Numbered from the stretch's first letter, positions 38,247 through 47,731 are shown. The stretch is 64,000 bases of DNA from Streptomyces sp. B3I8 (GCF_030816915.1 NZ_JAUSYN010000002.1:5655501-5719500), one strand, 5' to 3'. Notes: generated by a model from the letters alone, not told the origin. Numbers and translations are program-made.

Positions 38247-39944
38247 TCAGCTCATCCGCAGTGCCAGGAAGAAGTCCAGCTTGTCCTCCAGGCGGGACAG
38301 GTCGCGGCCGGTGAGCTGTTCGATGCGCCCCACCCGGTAGCGCAGTGTGTTGACGTGCAGATGGAGCCGGGTCGCGCAGCGCGTCCAGGAGCCGTCGGAG
38401 TCGAGGAACGCCTCCAGGGTCGGTATCAGCTCGGCGCGGTGCCGGCGGTCGTACGCGCGCAGCGGGTCGAGCAGCCGTGCGGTGAACGCCCGGCGCACGT
38501 CGTCCGGCACGAACGGCAGCAGCAGGACGTGCGAGGCGAGTTCGTGGTGGCCGGCCGCGCAGACCCGGCCCTGCCGCGCGGCGGCCACCCGGCGGGCGTG
38601 CCGGGCCTCCTCCAGCGCCCCGCGCAGTCCCTCCGCCGAGTGCACCGGCGCGCTGACGCCGAGGGTGAGCCGCCCGTCACCGTCGAGCCCGGCGGTCAGC
38701 GGTTCCCGTACCGCGTCGAGCAGGGTGTCGGCGAGGAGGCCGTACTCGGAACCGCCGTCCTCGGCCGGGACGGCAGGGAGTGGCACCAGCGCGACGGCCT
38801 CCCCACCCGTGTGGGCGACCGCGATCCGGTCGGCCGGCTCCGGGCCGTCGGCCGGCGGACCGACCAGGATCTCCTCGAGCAGCGCCTGTGTCGCCGGCCC
38901 GCTCGCGCCCCCGGCCGTCTCCTCGTTCCCGCCCCCGTCCCCGCCCTCCGTGCCGTCCCACTGGAGCCGGGCGACGACCACCTGCCACTGCGGGGCGGCG
39001 CCGAGCCCGGGCAGCAGGACCGGTGCGGCGACCCGCAGCCGGGCGGCGATCTCGGTCGGCGCCGCGCCCGTCTGCACCAGTTCGAGGACCTCCTGCGCCA
39101 GCCGTCGCCGTACCGTGCGCGCAGCGTCCCGGCGGTCGCGTTCCACCGCGATGAGCTGGGTCACCCCGTGCAGCAGGTCCAGCCGCTCCTCGGGCCAGTC
39201 CCCGGCGTCCGCGGACACCGCGAGCAGCCAGTCGGACAGCAGCGTCCCGCGCGTGTCGCCGTGCTCCCGCGGCGGGCGGCCGTCGCGCACCGGGAAGAGG
39301 GAGTACGGCGTCCCGTCCACGCTCACCCGGTACGGCGCCCGCCGCCCCGCGCGCACCGCCGTCAGGTGCTCGGCGGCCAGCAGGGCGCCCGCCCCGGCAG
39401 GCAGCGCGTCGCCGCGCCCGGCGACGATCCGGCCGGTGCAGGAGAGGACCCAGGCGCGCAGGTCGAGGTCGGTGCCGAGCAGGTCGAGGACGACGTCGGG
39501 GCCGCCGCCGGCCGGTCCGGAGGTCATCATCCGCCGGTGCCGGTCGACGACCGCGGCCAGATCGCCGGCCCGCTCCCCGGAGACCTGCCGCACGACGTAC
39601 TCGGTGACGGTGGCGAACGCCACCGACTCGTCCACGGCGAGCAGCGGCAGCCGGTGCCGGGCGCAGGCGGTCACCAGGTCCTCCGGCACGCCGCTCAGTT
39701 CGGCGTCGCCGACGGCGAGCGCGGCGACGCCGGCGGCCACCAGGACGCGGACGAACGGTTCCGAGTCGGCCGGGCCGTGCCGCCAGGCCAGTCCCGTCAG
39801 GACCAGTTCGCCGCCCGAGAGGTAGCGGCCGGGGTCGGTCAGGTCCGTGGTCATCACCCCGCGCACGGTGCGGTCCAGTTCGTCCGCACCGCCCAGCAGC
39901 CTCAGGCCCAGCGCATCGTTCTCCAGCAGTGCGCGCAGCCGCAT
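38247..39944 (-). CDS. pucR: PucR family transcriptional regulator
   Basis: A 565-residue regulator with the PucR N-terminal domain (about 1-120; MRLRALLENDALGLRLLGG and MTTDLTDPGRYLSGGELVLT) and a C-terminal PucR helix-turn-helix (HVNTLRYRVGRIEQLTGRDL). PucR proteins activate purine catabolism genes, which fits its divergence from the xanthine dehydrogenase operon. It may bind in the gap 39945-40362. The start is set at ATG 39944, the usual family start; a GTG at 39971 in frame is possible. Neither has a clear ribosome site. Confidence 0.88.
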   Translation of the reverse strand: MRLRALLENDALGLRLLGGADELDRTVRGVMTTDLTDPGRYLSGGELVLTGLAWRHGPADSEPFVRVLVAAGVAALAVGDAELSGVPEDLVTACARHRLPLLAVDESVAFATVTEYVVRQVSGERAGDLAAVVDRHRRMMTSGPAGGGPDVVLDLLGTDLDLRAWVLSCTGRIVAGRGDALPAGAGALLAAEHLTAVRAGRRAPYRVSVDGTPYSLFPVRDGRPPREHGDTRGTLLSDWLLAVSADAGDWPEERLDLLHGVTQLIAVERDRRDAARTVRRRLAQEVLELVQTGAAPTEIAARLRVAAPVLLPGLGAAPQWQVVVARLQWDGTEGGDGGGNEETAGGASGPATQALLEEILVGPPADGPEPADRIAVAHTGGEAVALVPLPAVPAEDGGSEYGLLADTLLDAVREPLTAGLDGDGRLTLGVSAPVHSAEGLRGALEEARHARRVAAARQGRVCAAGHHELASHVLLLPFVPDDVRRAFTARLLDPLRAYDRRHRAELIPTLEAFLDSDGSWTRCATRLHLHVNTLRYRVGRIEQLTGRDLSRLEDKLDFFLALRMS

Positions 39945-40362
39945 GTCGTCGCCGCCGTTCTCGTCTTTCACAGCATGTCGGAAGGGGGTTCGCAACAGGG
40001 CGATTCCGGCCGTCGCGGACCGTGGCCTGGTGCGTACGGGGCTTCGGGGCGGCTTAGCGCGAGAGCGGCCGGGTTGCCGACGGCCTCCGTTCATATGAAT
40101 CTACAAGATGATGGATGTGGCCAGCGAACTCCTTCGGGTTTTCCGTGACCGACCCGGACCGCCGTGCCGCTGTGCACCGACCGCGCCCTCCGTACGCGGC
40201 ACGCCGTCCGGGCCGGAGCCACCGCCTCCGCCCTGGCGTGAATCGAACGGAGGAGCGGGCCCGGTGAGCAGCGGGCGGACCCGGCGGGCAAGGAGGAGCG
40301 GCCCGGTGAGCAAGGAGGCGTGCCCCGAGCGCGGGAGCACGCCCCGAACGAGGGAGCCGGTC
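39945..40362. promoter_or_regulatory. Divergent pucR / xanthine dehydrogenase control region
   Basis: No gene is seen. The AT-richest part is TCATATGAATCTACAAGATG around 40091, with a short inverted repeat TTCATATGAA at 40090-40099. As the only such site between PucR and its likely target operon, it is the candidate operator; this is inference. Confidence 0.45.
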
Positions 40363-41253
40363 ATGGAATTCCTGCGCCCCACCGGCTGGGACGAGGCGCT
40401 CGCGGCGAAGGCCGCGTACCCCGACGCCGTACCGCTCGCCGGGGGCACCGACGTGATGGTGGAGCTCAACTTCGGTCTCCGGCGGCCCGAGCGGCTCCTC
40501 GACCTCACCCGTGTCCGCGAACTCCACGACTGGGAGACCGGCGCCGGATCCGTACGTCTCGGCGCCGGAGTGCCGTACACGACGATCATGGATCGCCTGG
40601 GCCGCGCCCTGCCGGGCCTCGCCCTCGCCTCCCGCACGGTCGCCTCCCCGCAGATCCGCAACCGCGCCGGCGTCGGCGGCAACCTCGGCACCGCCTCCCC
40701 GGCCGGCGACGCGCACCCGGCGCTGCTCGCCGCGGGCGCCGAGGTCGAGGCCGCCTCCGTACGGGGCACCCGGCGCATCCCCGTCGACGACTTCTACACC
40801 GGCGTGAAACGCAACGCGCTCGCGCCCGACGAGCTGATCCGCGCCGTCCACATCCCCACCGCCGACGGACCCCAGCAGTACGCCAAGGTCGGCACCCGCA
40901 ACGCCATGGTCATCGCGGTGTGCGCGTTCGGCCTCGCCCTGCACCCCGCCACCCGCACCGTCCGCACCGGCATCGGCTCGGCCGCCCCGACCCCCGTACG
41001 GGCCACGCCCGCCGAGGAGTTCCTGAACGGGGTCCTGGCCGAGGGCCGGCACTGGGACACCGGGCGGGCCGTCACCCCCGCGGCCGCCGCGGAGTTCGCC
41101 GCGCTGTGCGCCGCCGCCTGCGACCCGATCGACGACGTGCGCTCCACCGCCCGCTACCGCCGCCACGCGGTCGGCGTGCTGGCCCGGCGCACCCTGGCCT
41201 GGGCCTGGGAGGCCTACCGCGCCCGGCCCGACGCCTTCGAGGGAGCCGCGTGA
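40363..41253 (+). CDS. Xanthine dehydrogenase, FAD-binding subunit
   Basis: A 296-residue CoxM-type flavin subunit. FAD-binding motifs are PLAGGTDVMVELN and RNRAGVGGNLGTASPAGD (canonical TIGGNLA in other members). It passes electrons from the iron-sulfur clusters to NAD or another acceptor. First gene of the operon with the 2Fe-2S and molybdenum subunits. ATG 40363 follows GAGGGAG; the in-frame region upstream to 40108 is Pro/Arg-rich and not conserved. Confidence 0.92.
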   Translation: MEFLRPTGWDEALAAKAAYPDAVPLAGGTDVMVELNFGLRRPERLLDLTRVRELHDWETGAGSVRLGAGVPYTTIMDRLGRALPGLALASRTVASPQIRNRAGVGGNLGTASPAGDAHPALLAAGAEVEAASVRGTRRIPVDDFYTGVKRNALAPDELIRAVHIPTADGPQQYAKVGTRNAMVIAVCAFGLALHPATRTVRTGIGSAAPTPVRATPAEEFLNGVLAEGRHWDTGRAVTPAAAAEFAALCAAACDPIDDVRSTARYRRHAVGVLARRTLAWAWEAYRARPDAFEGAA

Positions 41254-41726
41254 TGCGTGTCGGCCTGACCGTCAACGGACGTCCGCTGCGGGCCGACGAC
41301 GTCCGGGAGAGCGAGTCCCTCCTGTACGTGCTGCGCGAGCGGCTGGGGCTGCCCGGCTCGAAGAACGCCTGCGAACAGGGGGAGTGCGGTTCGTGCACGG
41401 TCCGGCTGGACGGCACCCTCGTGTGCGCCTGCCTGGTCGCCGCGGGGCAGGCGGAGGGGAGCGAGGTCGTCACCGTCGAAGGACTCGCGGACGGGGACGG
41501 ACTCGCCCCCGTCCAGCAGGCGTTCCTCGACGCCGGTGCCGTCCAGTGCGGCTTCTGCACGCCCGGTCTGCTGGTCGCCGCCGACGCGCTGCTGCGGCAG
41601 CGGCCCGGCCCCACCGACGAGGACATCCGCGAGGCGCTCGCGGGCAACCTGTGCCGCTGCACCGGCTACGAGAAGATCATGGACGCGGTCCGCCTGGCGG
41701 CCGCGCGGTACGCCGAGGAGGCCTGA
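41253..41726 (+). CDS. Xanthine dehydrogenase, 2Fe-2S subunit
   Basis: A 157-residue iron-sulfur subunit. The plant-type ferredoxin cluster is CEQGECGSCTVRLDGTLVCAC, minus the last residue, near residues 40-60, and the second [2Fe-2S] centre is CGFCTPG plus NLCRCTGYEKI in the C-terminal four-helix domain. The ATG overlaps the FAD subunit stop by one base (TGATG). Eleven further residues end the protein. Together with the neighbours it forms the three-subunit CoxMSL-type enzyme. Confidence 0.94.
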   Translation: MRVGLTVNGRPLRADDVRESESLLYVLRERLGLPGSKNACEQGECGSCTVRLDGTLVCACLVAAGQAEGSEVVTVEGLADGDGLAPVQQAFLDAGAVQCGFCTPGLLVAADALLRQRPGPTDEDIREALAGNLCRCTGYEKIMDAVRLAAARYAEEA

Positions 41727-41732
41727 TCCCCG

Positions 41733-44177
41733 ATGGCGACGAACGGCCGACCCCCGGCGGCCACGACATCCGGCGCGACATCCGGCGCGCCGACCGGCCT
41801 GCCCGCCGCGACGCCCCCTTCCACCCGGTCGACCCCGTCCACCCGGGGTGGCGTCGGCGAGTCCGCCGCCCGCCCCGACGGCATCCTCAAGGTCACCGGC
41901 GAGTTCGCCTACGGCTCCGACCTGTGGCACGAGGACATGCTCTGGGGCCGCACCCTGCGCTCCCCGGTCGCCCACGCCGAGATCGTCGCCCTCGACCCCA
42001 CCGACGCGCTCGCCGTCCCCGGTGTCCACGCCGTCCTCACCCACGAGGATCTGCCCACCGCCGTCCGCCACTACGGACTGGTGATCCCCGACACCCCCGT
42101 CCTCGCCCACGACCGCGTCCGCCACCACGGCGAACCCGTCGCGCTCGTCGCCGCCGACCATCCCGAGACCGCCCGCCGCGCGGCGGCAAGGATCAAGGTC
42201 GTCTACCGCGAACTCCCCCTCGTCACCGACGAGTCGAGCGCGCTGTCCCCCGACGCGCCCCTCCTCCACCCCGGCCGCACCGACCCGTTCGCCGCCCACG
42301 TCCCGCACCCCAACGTCCTGCACCGCCAGCCGATCCTGCGCGGCGACGTGCCGTCGGCCCGGGAGCGCGCCGACGTGATCGTGACGGGCGAGTACGTCTT
42401 CGGCATGCAGGACCAGGCATTCCTCGGCCCCGAGTCCGGACTCGCCGTGCCCGCCGAGGACGGCGGCGTCGACCTGTACGTCGCCACCCAGTGGCTGCAC
42501 GGCGACCGGCACCAGATCGCCCCCGTGCTCGGCCTGCCCGAGGAACTCGTGCGCATGACCCTGGCCGGGGTCGGCGGCGCCTTCGGCGGCCGCGAGGACC
42601 TGTCCATGCAGATCCACGCCTGTCTGCTGGCGCTGCGCACCGGCCGCCCGGTCAAGATGGTCTACGACCGCGCCGAGTCCTTCCTCGGCCACGTCCACCG
42701 CCACCCCGCGCGCCTGCGCTACGAGCACGGCGCCACCCGCGACGGCAGGCTCACCCACGTCCGTGCCCGGATCGTCCTCGACGGCGGCGCCTACGCCTCC
42801 ACCTCCCCGGCGGTCGTCGGCAACGCGGCCTCGCTCGGCGTCGGCCCGTACGTCGTGGACGACGTGGACGTCGAGGCGCTCGCCCTCTACACCAACAACC
42901 CGCCCTGCGGCGCGATGCGCGGCTTCGGCGCCGTGCAGGCGTGCTTCGCCTACGAGGCGCAGATGGACAAGCTGGCCGTCGAACTCGGCCTTCACCCCGT
43001 GGAGTTGAGGCAGCGCAACGCCCTCGCGCAGGGCTCGGCCATGCCCACCGGACAGCGCGTCGACTCCCCGGCACCGGTCGCCGAACTCCTGCGCCGGGTC
43101 CGGGAGCGCCCGCTGCCGCCCGCACGCCAGTGGGAGACCACCGAGGGCGCGGACGTACGGCAGTTGCCCGGCGGCCCGTCGAACAGCACGCACGGGGAGG
43201 GCGTCGTACGGGGCGTCGGATACGCCGTCGGCATGAAGAACGTCGGCTTCTCCGAGGGCTTCGACGACCACTCCACGGCCCGCGTCCGCCTGGAGACGAC
43301 CGGCGGCGAACCCGTCGTCACGGTGCACACCGCGATGGCCGAGGTCGGCCAGGGGAACATCACCGTCCAGGAGCAGATCGCCCGCACCGAGCTGGGCGTC
43401 GCCCGGGTCACCCTCGCCCCGGCCGACACCCGGGTGGGCAGCGCCGGTTCGACCTCCGCCTCCCGGCAGACCTACGTCACCGGCGGCGCCGTGCGCCACG
43501 CCTGCGCGCTGGTCCGCGCGCGGGTGCTGGAGCTGGGCCGGCACCGGTTCGGTGCAGCCCAACCGGTTTGGCACACCGAGGAGTTGCTGCTCACGGACGG
43601 CAAGGTGGTCACCGTCGGCGGCGAGGTGCTCGCCGGCCTCGCGGACGTGCTCGGCGAGGATGTGGTGGAGGTCGAGCGCGAGTGGCGGCACCGCCCGACC
43701 GAACCGCTCGACCCGCACACCGGGCAGGGCGACGGCCACCTCCAGTACACGTTCGCCGCGCACCGGGCGGTGGTCGAGGTCGACACCGAACTGGGCCTGG
43801 TCAAGGTCGTCGAACTGGCCTGCGCGCAGGACGTCGGGAAGGCCGTCAACCCGCTGGCCGTCACCGGGCAGGTCCAGGGCGGTACGGCCCAGGGGCTGGG
43901 CATCGCGGTGATGGAGGAGATCGTGATCGACCCCGGGACGGCACGGGTGCGCAACCCGTCCTTCACGGACTACCTGATCCCCACCCTCCTCGACACCCCG
44001 CCGATCCCGGTCGACCTGCTGGAACTGGCCGACCCGCACGCCCCGTACGGGCTGCGCGGCGCGGGCGAGGCCCCCACCCTGTCCTCGACCCCGGCGATCG
44101 TGGCGGCGATCCGTGACGCGACGGGCCTCGCGCTCGACCGGGTCCCGGTGCGCCCGGAACACATCGCGCCGGGCTGA
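41733..44177 (+). CDS. Xanthine dehydrogenase, molybdopterin subunit
   Basis: An 814-residue catalytic subunit that hydroxylates hypoxanthine/xanthine at the Mo centre. Mo-cofactor motifs are GGAFGGRED, GAMRGFGAVQ and the catalytic Glu in GEAPTLSSTPAIVAAI. The N-terminal 45 residues are a Ser/Thr/Pro-rich extension. The spacing of six bases from the 2Fe-2S gene indicates one operon. Substrate assignment to purines rests on PucR and XdhC next door; aldehyde oxidation is possible from sequence alone. Confidence 0.93.
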   Translation: MATNGRPPAATTSGATSGAPTGLPAATPPSTRSTPSTRGGVGESAARPDGILKVTGEFAYGSDLWHEDMLWGRTLRSPVAHAEIVALDPTDALAVPGVHAVLTHEDLPTAVRHYGLVIPDTPVLAHDRVRHHGEPVALVAADHPETARRAAARIKVVYRELPLVTDESSALSPDAPLLHPGRTDPFAAHVPHPNVLHRQPILRGDVPSARERADVIVTGEYVFGMQDQAFLGPESGLAVPAEDGGVDLYVATQWLHGDRHQIAPVLGLPEELVRMTLAGVGGAFGGREDLSMQIHACLLALRTGRPVKMVYDRAESFLGHVHRHPARLRYEHGATRDGRLTHVRARIVLDGGAYASTSPAVVGNAASLGVGPYVVDDVDVEALALYTNNPPCGAMRGFGAVQACFAYEAQMDKLAVELGLHPVELRQRNALAQGSAMPTGQRVDSPAPVAELLRRVRERPLPPARQWETTEGADVRQLPGGPSNSTHGEGVVRGVGYAVGMKNVGFSEGFDDHSTARVRLETTGGEPVVTVHTAMAEVGQGNITVQEQIARTELGVARVTLAPADTRVGSAGSTSASRQTYVTGGAVRHACALVRARVLELGRHRFGAAQPVWHTEELLLTDGKVVTVGGEVLAGLADVLGEDVVEVEREWRHRPTEPLDPHTGQGDGHLQYTFAAHRAVVEVDTELGLVKVVELACAQDVGKAVNPLAVTGQVQGGTAQGLGIAVMEEIVIDPGTARVRNPSFTDYLIPTLLDTPPIPVDLLELADPHAPYGLRGAGEAPTLSSTPAIVAAIRDATGLALDRVPVRPEHIAPG

Positions 44178-44221
44178 GGCGTCGTCCCCAGGACCGCGGA
44201 CCGCGGGAGGAGCCCGAGACA

Positions 44222-45481
44222 ATGCTGGACATCGCCGAGGAACTGCACCGGTGGTTCACCGAGGGGCGTGAGATGGCGGTGGCCACCGTGGTCACCGTCC
44301 ACGGCAGCGCGCCGCGTCCGCCGGGCGCCGCCCTCGCGGTGGACCGGGCCGGCACGGTGACCGGCTCGGTCTCCGGCGGCTGCGTCGAGGGCGCGGTGTA
44401 CGACCTGTGCCGGCAGGCCCTCGCCGACGGCCGCCCCGTCCGCGGACGGTTCGGCCACGGCGCTGACGGCGACGGCGACGACGCCTTCGCCATCGGCCTG
44501 ACCTGCGGCGGTGTCCTCGACGTCCTGGTGGTGCCGGCGCGGATCGGGGACCCGGCACGGGAGGTGTACGCGGCCGCCGTCGCCCTCGCGGCGGCGGGTC
44601 GCCCGGCGGCCCTGGCCCGAGTGGTGACGGACACGCGCACAGACATGGGCACGGACGCGTCCGCGGGCCCGGACCCGTACGAGGGCCGGGCCCTGCTCGT
44701 CCGCCCCGACGGCACGCACACGGGCGGCCTCGGCGGAGACCCGGCCCTCGACCGTGCGGTGGCGGCCGAGGCGCGCGCCTTCCTGGACGCGGGCCGCACC
44801 GGCACGGCGGAGGTGTCCCGCTGCGGGACGCCGCTCACGGTGCTGGTGGAGGCGTCCGCGCCACCGCCCCGGCTGATCGTCTTCGGCGCGGTCGACTTCA
44901 CCGCCGCCCTGGTCCGCGCGGGCAAACTCCTCGGCTTCCACGTCACGGTGTGCGACGCCCGCCCGGTCTTCGCGACACCGGCCCGGTTCCCGGAGGCGGA
45001 CGAGGTCGTCGTCGACTGGCCGCACCGCTACCTGGACCGCACCCGCGTCGACGCCCGCACGGCCCTGTGCGTCCTCACCCACGAGGCCAGGTTCGACGTC
45101 CCCCTGCTGCGCCGCGCCCTGCGGCTGCCGCTCGCGTACGTCGGCGCGATGGGCTCGCGCCGCACCCACGAGGACCGGCTGCGCCGGCTGCGCGAGGCGG
45201 GCGCGACGGAGACGGAACTGTCCCGCCTGCGCTCCCCGATCGGCCTCGACCTGGGCGCCCGCACCCCGGAGGAGACGGCGGTGTCCATCGCGGCGGAACT
45301 GGTCGCGGTACGGCGGGGCGGCACGGGGGCGCCGCTGACGGGGGCGGACATCCCGATCCACCGCGGAACGGCACTCTTCGCCGGCCGACCGGCCGTTGGC
45401 GACCGGCGGGGAGACGGTGCGGGCGACGGACGGGGTCTCTCCTCTCAGAGGCCGTCGGCCAGAAGCCGAAACACCGAGTGA
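44222..45481 (+). CDS. xdhC: XdhC family Mo-cofactor insertion protein
   Basis: A 419-residue protein with the XdhC/CoxI N-terminal domain (VTVHGSAPRPPGAALAV, VSGGCVEGAVYD) and a Rossmann-like C-terminal domain (LIVFGAVDFTAALVRAGKLL, VTVCDARPVFA, YVGAMGSRRTHEDRLRRL). XdhC proteins carry and sulfurate the molybdenum cofactor for insertion into xanthine dehydrogenase. The start is behind GGGAGGAG, 44 bases past the large subunit. The last 55 residues are poorly conserved and Arg/Gly-rich. Confidence 0.9.
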   Translation: MLDIAEELHRWFTEGREMAVATVVTVHGSAPRPPGAALAVDRAGTVTGSVSGGCVEGAVYDLCRQALADGRPVRGRFGHGADGDGDDAFAIGLTCGGVLDVLVVPARIGDPAREVYAAAVALAAAGRPAALARVVTDTRTDMGTDASAGPDPYEGRALLVRPDGTHTGGLGGDPALDRAVAAEARAFLDAGRTGTAEVSRCGTPLTVLVEASAPPPRLIVFGAVDFTAALVRAGKLLGFHVTVCDARPVFATPARFPEADEVVVDWPHRYLDRTRVDARTALCVLTHEARFDVPLLRRALRLPLAYVGAMGSRRTHEDRLRRLREAGATETELSRLRSPIGLDLGARTPEETAVSIAAELVAVRRGGTGAPLTGADIPIHRGTALFAGRPAVGDRRGDGAGDGRGLSSQRPSARSRNTE

Positions 45482-45579
45482 CCGGTCGGAGAACGCGGTA
45501 CATCTCCTTGTCCGTGCACGCCGGAGGGCGGGCCCCACTGCATGGGATCCCCCGTCGTGCGGCGAGATGCGCCGGTCCC

Positions 45580-46438
45580 ATGCGGCGCCCCGGGGCCCGC
45601 CTCCGGCATGTCAGGACGGCGGACCGCTCCGGTAACCAGCCCCGGGGGGTACCGCCGCGTACCACGTGGGTCTACCCGCGCCGTCGTCTGCGACCAGCGC
45701 GGTACGTCCGAGCGGGTGGAGGTCGGGGCGCGGACGGGTTATTCACCGTCCACCATCGCGTCGTACGAGCAGGGCAGGCGCGTACCGCCGCCCCGGTTCA
45801 TCGACGTGGGACGAACTCCTGGACGCGGGTGGTGTCCTGCGGGAGATGAAGGAGGAGGTCGCGCGGGCGCAGTTCCCGGCGTTCTTCCGCGACGCGGCGC
45901 GGTTGGAGGCCGAGGCGGTAGAACTGCACGCCTACGACACTCATGTCATCAAGGGCCTGTTGCAGACGGAGGAGTACGTACGGGCTGTCTTCGCCAGGCG
46001 ACGTCCCCTCCTCGACGAGGGGACGATCGAGCAACGGGTGGCCGCTCGGCTTCAACGACAGGAGATCTTCTCGCGGTGGCCGGTACCGCTGAGGAGCTTC
46101 GTCATCGAGGAGTGTGCGCTGCGCCGACCCGTCGGAGGGGCCGGGGTACATCGCGGACAACTTGAGCGCGTCCTGGCCGTCGCGCGGCACCGCAACGTCG
46201 AAGTCCGGGTCATGCCGCTGTTGCGGGAAGAACACGCGGGGCCGGGAGGCCCGTTCACGTTGATCGAGACCCGGGAGGGGCAGCGCATCGCCTACGTGGA
46301 GGTCCGGCGAAGCAGTTCTCTCCACACCGAGCGGAGTTCCGTACGAGGGCTCGAAGCGCAGTATGGAATCATCCGGGCCCAGGCTCTCACTCCGCGAGAG
46401 TCGATGCGCTTCGTAGAGGGGTGCTGGAAGAGCTATGA
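45580..46438 (+). pseudogene. Frameshifted XRE-family regulator with DUF5753
   Basis: The reading frame of an XRE helix-turn-helix/DUF5753 regulator is broken several times. The HTH (ARTGYSPSTIASYEQGRRVP) lies in one frame; near 45805 two bases appear to be missing, and DELLDAGGVLREMKEEV and the DUF5753 core (HAYDTHVIKGLLQTEEYVRA) follow in another. Near 46418 one more base is missing; restoring it gives VLEEL and a TGA at 46436-46438 that overlaps the DUF397 ATG, the normal layout of this pair. A further slip is likely near 45700. Left boundary is approximate. Confidence 0.75.
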
Positions 46439-46629
46439 AGATGACAGCGGAACTGGCCTGGTTCAAGAGCACCTACAGCAGTGGCGAGGGTGGCCAGTGC
46501 GTCGAGGTCGCCCTCGCCGCTCCCGCCGTTCATGTCCGGGACTCCAAGGACACGGCCCGGTCCGGGCTGTCCGTCGCCCGGGACGCCTGGGCGGCGTTCG
46601 TCGGGTACGCCGGGGACCGGACACGCTGA
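46435..46629 (+). CDS. DUF397 domain protein
   Basis: A 64-residue protein with the DUF397 pattern WFKSTYSSGEGGQCVEVA, then VHVRDSKD and WAAFVGYA. DUF397 genes nearly always follow an XRE/DUF5753 regulator in Streptomyces (as with the BldB-linked and WhiJ-type pairs), and may modulate it. The ATG overlaps the regulator stop if the frameshift is corrected. Unlike its partner it is intact. Confidence 0.88.
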   Translation: MKMTAELAWFKSTYSSGEGGQCVEVALAAPAVHVRDSKDTARSGLSVARDAWAAFVGYAGDRTR

Positions 46630-46649
46630 GCCGGCGCCGTACGACCACC

Positions 46650-46683
46650 GTGCCCTGCCGCTCCGAGGGGAGCCGCAGGGCAC
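46650..46683 (+). terminator. Terminator after the DUF397 gene
   Basis: A nine-base-pair stem (GTGCCCTGC and complement), one C-C mismatch and a further five pairs, with a four-base loop, 20 bases past the stop. Confidence 0.7.
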
Positions 46684-46958
46684 ACGTGGGTGAAGGGCGG
46701 TCGTGCCGGGGCGTGTGCGTGGCCCGTCCGGGGCGGCTTGTGGCTCGCATCGGCTTGTCCTGCCGCCTCCGCCTGCTGCCCGGAAGGGAATTGGGGTGAC
46801 TTCCGCCGTAAACTCTCTCTTGGTTCCTCTGTGTCACTCAACGCACCGAAACGCAACCGCCGGTTGAACACCCGCGCCATGACGAGGGACACTATCCGGC
46901 GGATGCGAGTTCCCGGCCGACCGGCACTCGCCCCGATATCCTCCCGTGCGGGTCCTCG

Positions 46959-46996
46959 GAGGTCATCTGCCTAAAGTTTACTGGGCAGTTGACCTC
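46959..46996. promoter_or_regulatory. 13-bp interrupted palindrome before the unknown gene
   Basis: GAGGTCATCTGCC and GGCAGTTGACCTC are complementary at 12 of 13 positions with a 12-base AT-rich centre (TAAAGTTTACTG). It lies about 60 bases before the GTG at 47053. The right arm contains TTGACC, a -35-like box, and TAACGT follows 14 bases later. It can be an operator overlapping a promoter or a terminator of an upstream RNA. The gap 46684-46958 shows no gene. Confidence 0.5.
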
Positions 46997-47052
46997 GTGG
47001 TTTCGTGGTAACGTCCTCGCTCGGAGGGACAGTGCGACCTGAAAGGGAAATC

Positions 47053-47661
47053 GTGAACACGGAGAAGATCGCCGCTCGCCGCATCTCGCTTGAAGAGGTG
47101 ACGAAGCTCGGCGTGCAGGACAGGATTTTCGTTTCCGCCGATTCGGCGGAACTCAAACTTCCCGACTGCTATGTCCCTGCCTTTCTGACCAAGCCCGGTG
47201 AGGAATTCGAGGGCGGCTCGATCACGGCGAGGACCGTGTTCCAGGAAGAGGTCTCCAGCCTTCCGGACGACGAGAACGACGCCGGCGTCCACGTGGCCGA
47301 CGAGAACGGCCCGGTGACCATCGAGGTCCTCCAGTCCGCCGGTGTCGTGCTGGACCTGGCGCTTTTCGTCCCCGGTGGGGACAAGGGGGCCCTCTCGGCC
47401 CTTTACGCCGCGGCCCGGCAGGCGTTCGGTGCCGACGTCGTGCAGATCTGGCGCCAGGGCCTCAAGGAGGTTCCCGACGTGAAGGTCGACATCTTCGAGG
47501 AGCAGATTCCCCGGGGACGCAAGGGCGGCGACACTCCCAAGCGTGACCGTCGCGCGATCGACACCTATCCCACCCGCGCGGACTTCATCGAGTTCTCCGC
47601 GGGGTGGAAGCCGGTCGTCGAGATCCACAAGCCGGCCGTCGACGACACCCCGACCATCTGA
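47053..47661 (+). CDS. Hypothetical acidic protein
   Basis: A 202-residue protein I do not recognise. It is acidic, has no signal peptide, membrane helix or cysteine-rich motif, except one Cys in LPDCYVPAFLT. Hydrophobic strands (VVLDLALFVPGG, VEVHKPAV-like end) alternate with charged helices. The first 40 codons and the upstream region use more A and T than the neighbours, hinting at transfer. The start is GTG 47053, with AAAGGGAAA upstream; it is a single gene flanked by hairpins. Confidence 0.7.
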   Translation: MNTEKIAARRISLEEVTKLGVQDRIFVSADSAELKLPDCYVPAFLTKPGEEFEGGSITARTVFQEEVSSLPDDENDAGVHVADENGPVTIEVLQSAGVVLDLALFVPGGDKGALSALYAAARQAFGADVVQIWRQGLKEVPDVKVDIFEEQIPRGRKGGDTPKRDRRAIDTYPTRADFIEFSAGWKPVVEIHKPAVDDTPTI

Positions 47662-47731
47662 GACGGCGGTAGCGGTATCTCTCGTCCCGGCCCGAGAGAA
47701 CACCGAAGAGCGCGTGCGCCGGAAATGTTTT

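Noticed and set aside
37257..40148. A 963-residue plus-strand frame across the TPR and PucR genes
   Set aside because: It runs antisense to two recognisable genes and crosses their intergenic gap; the protein has no domain.
45666..46799. A 377-residue read-through of the DUF5753 frame into the following gap
   Set aside because: It results from the frameshift at 46418; with it corrected the frame stops at 46438, and the extra part runs antisense-like through DUF397 in another frame.
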